NCBI GenBank assembly: GCA_030537595.1
Contig: JAUNVR010000011.1
Coordinates: forward strand, 22,874-56,473
Length of the DNA stretch: 33,600 nucleotides
Direction: 5' to 3'
Origin: Eubacteriales bacterium
GTDB taxonomy: Bacteria > Bacillota > Clostridia > Saccharofermentanales > DTU023
A program made the translations under genes and the position numbers. Under the pieces are notes generated by a model. It did not search any database. It had not been told where the DNA came from and was given only the letters and a program-made list of their open reading frames with translations. Shown here piece by piece: positions 31,734 through 33,600 of this stretch. Within the stretch, counting starts at the first letter, position 1; each line of letters opens with the position of its first letter.

Positions 31734-32387
31734 ATGTCATATTGTCCATTTTTTATCGAGCTTGAGAATCAAGCGGTAATTATCGTAGGCGGCACTGATG
31801 CAGCTTACCAAAAATGTCGTGAATTAGTTGCACACGGGGCTTTAGTGACCTTGTGGGCAGCCGAATTTGTCGAGGATTTAAGACTTCTAAAGGAAGAGCA
31901 GAGTGATAATATCTCTATTCTCAAGGCTGAACTAACTCCCGATATGGCCGAACAGATTTTCAAGGGTAAAAATGCTCCCCTACTTTTAGTTTTGGCTGGA
32001 CAGGATGCCGAGTACAATGCTGAGCTAGAGAAGATTGCTGAGGCGAATAAGGTTTTAGTCAATAATCTCAGTAATCCTGAATCGCGGCTGAACTTTTCTG
32101 CCAATTTGAAGCGGGCTGAAATCTCTTTTGCAGTTCACGCTGCAAAAGCTCCGCAATTGTCCTCAGCCGTTGCGCAACGCCTCCACGAGCTCTTCCCCGC
32201 CCATTGGGCTCAGGCCTATGAACGTTTCATGGCCTTAAGTCAAAGCGAGCAATTAGCTTTAATGAAGCCAGCAGAACGAGTCTCCGAGCTGCGAAAATTA
32301 GCCAGCGCCCTCGTTCAGGCAGATGGTAATATCGAGGATGCTCTGGGTCTTCTAGCAGGCGCACTTGAAATCACCGAAAGCGAGTAA
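31734..32387 (+). CDS. Precorrin-2 dehydrogenase/siroheme synthase N-domain protein
   Basis: This 217-residue protein resembles the N-terminal part of CysG and yeast Met8p, which oxidise precorrin-2 to sirohydrochlorin with NAD and may insert metal. The opening MSYCPFFIELENQAVIIVGG is the family signature with the NAD-binding GG loop (normally GGGxxAxxK; here GGTDAAYQK). The second region NNLSNPESRLNFSANLKRAEISFAVHAAKAPQLSSAVAQRLHELF is also conserved in type. Sirohydrochlorin feeds both siroheme and anaerobic cobalamin synthesis. Among cobT, cobU and cobS the cobalamin route is likely, although early cob genes are not in the window. AGGAG lies 8 bases before the ATG. The altered loop could mean different cofactor use. 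Confidence 0.85.
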   Translation: MSYCPFFIELENQAVIIVGGTDAAYQKCRELVAHGALVTLWAAEFVEDLRLLKEEQSDNISILKAELTPDMAEQIFKGKNAPLLLVLAGQDAEYNAELEKIAEANKVLVNNLSNPESRLNFSANLKRAEISFAVHAAKAPQLSSAVAQRLHELFPAHWAQAYERFMALSQSEQLALMKPAERVSELRKLASALVQADGNIEDALGLLAGALEITESE

Positions 32388-32391
32388 TTAG

Positions 32392-33390
32392 ATGGCTTTA
32401 AAGGCTGGTATCGATGAGCAGAGTAAGGACTCTGGACAATCCTTAGTCCACAGTCTAGGCATTGCTTTTGCTCTGTATTCAGTCATTCCTCAGCCTAAAT
32501 TAAATTTCTCAGCTGAAAATCGACGTCGCTCGATTCTTTTCTTTCCCCTTGTCGGTTTTGTTAAAGGCTTTACACTAATAATCTTAGCCCTAGCTCTTTC
32601 TGCCCTAGGCTCTTTGATCTTTACTGAGAAGATTGTCCACTCAGCAGCTTTTAGCCTCCTCTTGGCTTTAGCTTTAAGTTTTTATCAGCATGCCTTTTCA
32701 GGCTTCATCCACCTGGACGGTTACTTAGATGTGCATGACGCTCTAGCTAGTCGGCAAAGTCCAGCTAGACAGTTGGAGATTATGGCCGACCCCCACATCG
32801 GCGCCTTTGCCCTAATTCGTGCATTCTTTTATCTTGCTGGGGAAGTCGGATTATTTTTCTTCTTAATCTATAAAGCTCAGCTATACGGCTTATTTTTAAC
32901 TCAGGCTAACTTGGCTTATGCTCCTAAGAAGGCCTTGCTCTACCTAGTTCTAGCAATTTCTGCTGGGTCCTATACGGCCTTTTTGTATAGTTTTTCTGGC
33001 AAGAGTATCTACCACTTAGCAAAAGCCAAAGCTGAGGGGATGGCTCAGCTAATCTGTGGTCGTGAAGAGAAAGCCTTGACGCGACTTCTCTATTTCGAAT
33101 CTTTCCTGTTCATTAGTCTAGCTTCTCTTTCAGTCTACCTTCTCTCAAGCCTCATTCCATTCACTTCTAATCCGCAAGACTTCGGCCTACTTACGGCCTG
33201 GGCTGCAAGTCAGGCTAAGCTTGCTCTAGGCCTTTTTTGGGCAGGGATTGCCTGCTTCTATTATCTTCTCGATTGCCTCAAGCTAAAGTGGATAAAGGCT
33301 AAATTTGGAGGGATTACAGGGGATTTGGCAGGACATTACCTCTGCCAAATGCAGCTATTTTTGCTGCTTATTTTTGCACTTACACTGTAA
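32392..33390 (+). CDS. cobS: Adenosylcobinamide-GDP ribazoletransferase (cobalamin synthase)
   Basis: This 332-residue membrane enzyme joins adenosylcobinamide-GDP and alpha-ribazole, the last assembly step of the cobalamin nucleotide loop. It has the CobS signature FSGFIHLDGYLDVHDALASRQSPARQLEIMADPHIGAFA near residues 102-142, with the metal-binding Asp residues. About seven membrane segments surround it. It is about 80 residues longer than usual. The extra sequence is in the middle and C-terminal part (around residues 160-300), including a charged loop near 205-225. It starts 4 bases after the precorrin-2 dehydrogenase gene with only a weak binding site, so coupled translation is likely. 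It is the last gene before a strong terminator. Confidence 0.9.
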   Translation: MALKAGIDEQSKDSGQSLVHSLGIAFALYSVIPQPKLNFSAENRRRSILFFPLVGFVKGFTLIILALALSALGSLIFTEKIVHSAAFSLLLALALSFYQHAFSGFIHLDGYLDVHDALASRQSPARQLEIMADPHIGAFALIRAFFYLAGEVGLFFFLIYKAQLYGLFLTQANLAYAPKKALLYLVLAISAGSYTAFLYSFSGKSIYHLAKAKAEGMAQLICGREEKALTRLLYFESFLFISLASLSVYLLSSLIPFTSNPQDFGLLTAWAASQAKLALGLFWAGIACFYYLLDCLKLKWIKAKFGGITGDLAGHYLCQMQLFLLLIFALTL

Positions 33391-33541
33391 ATTTGAAAAT
33401 TATTAAATAATTTTATTTTTCAGTACTTAAATACCTTTGGAATCTGATCTAAAGGCTTTATTCTTAGGCTAGAAGATTAGAGCAGCAGATCAATATTCAT
33501 GCTTAATTGCAAAGTTAAAATTTATTTATAGGGGTATACCA

Positions 33542-33581
33542 AGTAGGGGGTTTCTCGTCCGAGAAGCCCTCTACTATTTTT
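33542..33581 (+). terminator. Rho-independent terminator after the cobalamin genes
   Basis: A 16-bp stem with two G-U pairs (33542-33557 with 33560-33575) and a two-base loop as drawn is followed by A and five T (33577-33581). It lies about 150 bases after cobS. The gap 33391-33541 is AT-rich and shows no gene. A GGTATACC palindrome at 33533-33540 precedes the stem. Confidence 0.8.
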
Positions 33582-33600
33582 GTGCAAAAAAGCTAAATCT

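Noticed and set aside
33542-33575. Reading the last hairpin as a terminator for a minus-strand gene as well.
   Set aside because: On the minus strand the stem is followed by TTGG and not by a T-run, so only the plus-strand call is supported.

Overview
The window looks like the chromosome of an anaerobic or facultatively fermentative low-to-mid-GC Firmicute (Bacillota, probably Clostridia- or Erysipelotrichia-like; not resolved further). The reasons are strong AGGAGG-type ribosome binding sites, AT-rich intergenic DNA, tightly packed operons, two PTS-type permeases, a fermentative D-lactate-type dehydrogenase, Etf-linked flavoenzymes, an ECF transporter and cobalamin genes. I see no rRNA, tRNA, CRISPR, insertion sequence or phage gene.

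Region 1 (1-6100, minus strand) is one transport operon: TetR regulator, two exporter-fold ABC half-transporters, ECF S component, ECF T component and an ECF ATPase cut by the left edge. A good promoter and a perfect 7-4-7 inverted repeat before tetR suggest that the repressor controls the whole unit. Siderophore, heme or metal acquisition is the likeliest role, but this is inference. A stand-alone DUF503/YlxP gene follows at 6344-6652.

Region 2 (6790-9000, minus) is a two-gene unit: a PfoR-like EIIC membrane protein and a D-lactate-type 2-hydroxyacid dehydrogenase, closed by a clear terminator.

Region 3 (9185-23320) is the most unusual part: a redox island. On the plus strand lie a fused EtfB-EtfA protein and a YhfZ-type regulator. 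Converging on them is a minus-strand operon: FGGY kinase with changed substrate residues, GlpA-like dehydrogenase carrying an N-terminal BON domain, GlpB-like FAD oxidoreductase, DUF1667 protein, MFS transporter, AGPS/GlcD-like FAD oxidase and MIF-type tautomerase. After a terminator/attenuator hairpin come a second, much diverged EtfB-EtfA fusion and a GlcD-like protein that has lost its FAD glycine loop. The kinase operon has a good promoter, a 10-bp inverted repeat upstream and a long structured leader. Together these suggest uptake of a small polyol or hydroxyacid, phosphorylation, oxidation by flavoenzymes and transfer of electrons to Etf. The substrate cannot be named from sequence.

Region 4 (23450-29700, plus) is a MurNAc/peptidoglycan salvage operon: a thioredoxin-reductase-like flavoprotein without CxxC, murQ, murP, mupG and a C69 dipeptidase. 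No murR-type regulator is present.

Region 5 (29717-33600, plus) continues directly into late cobalamin genes: cobT, cobU, a precorrin-2 dehydrogenase-like gene and cobS, ending at a strong terminator. No cobalamin riboswitch was seen.
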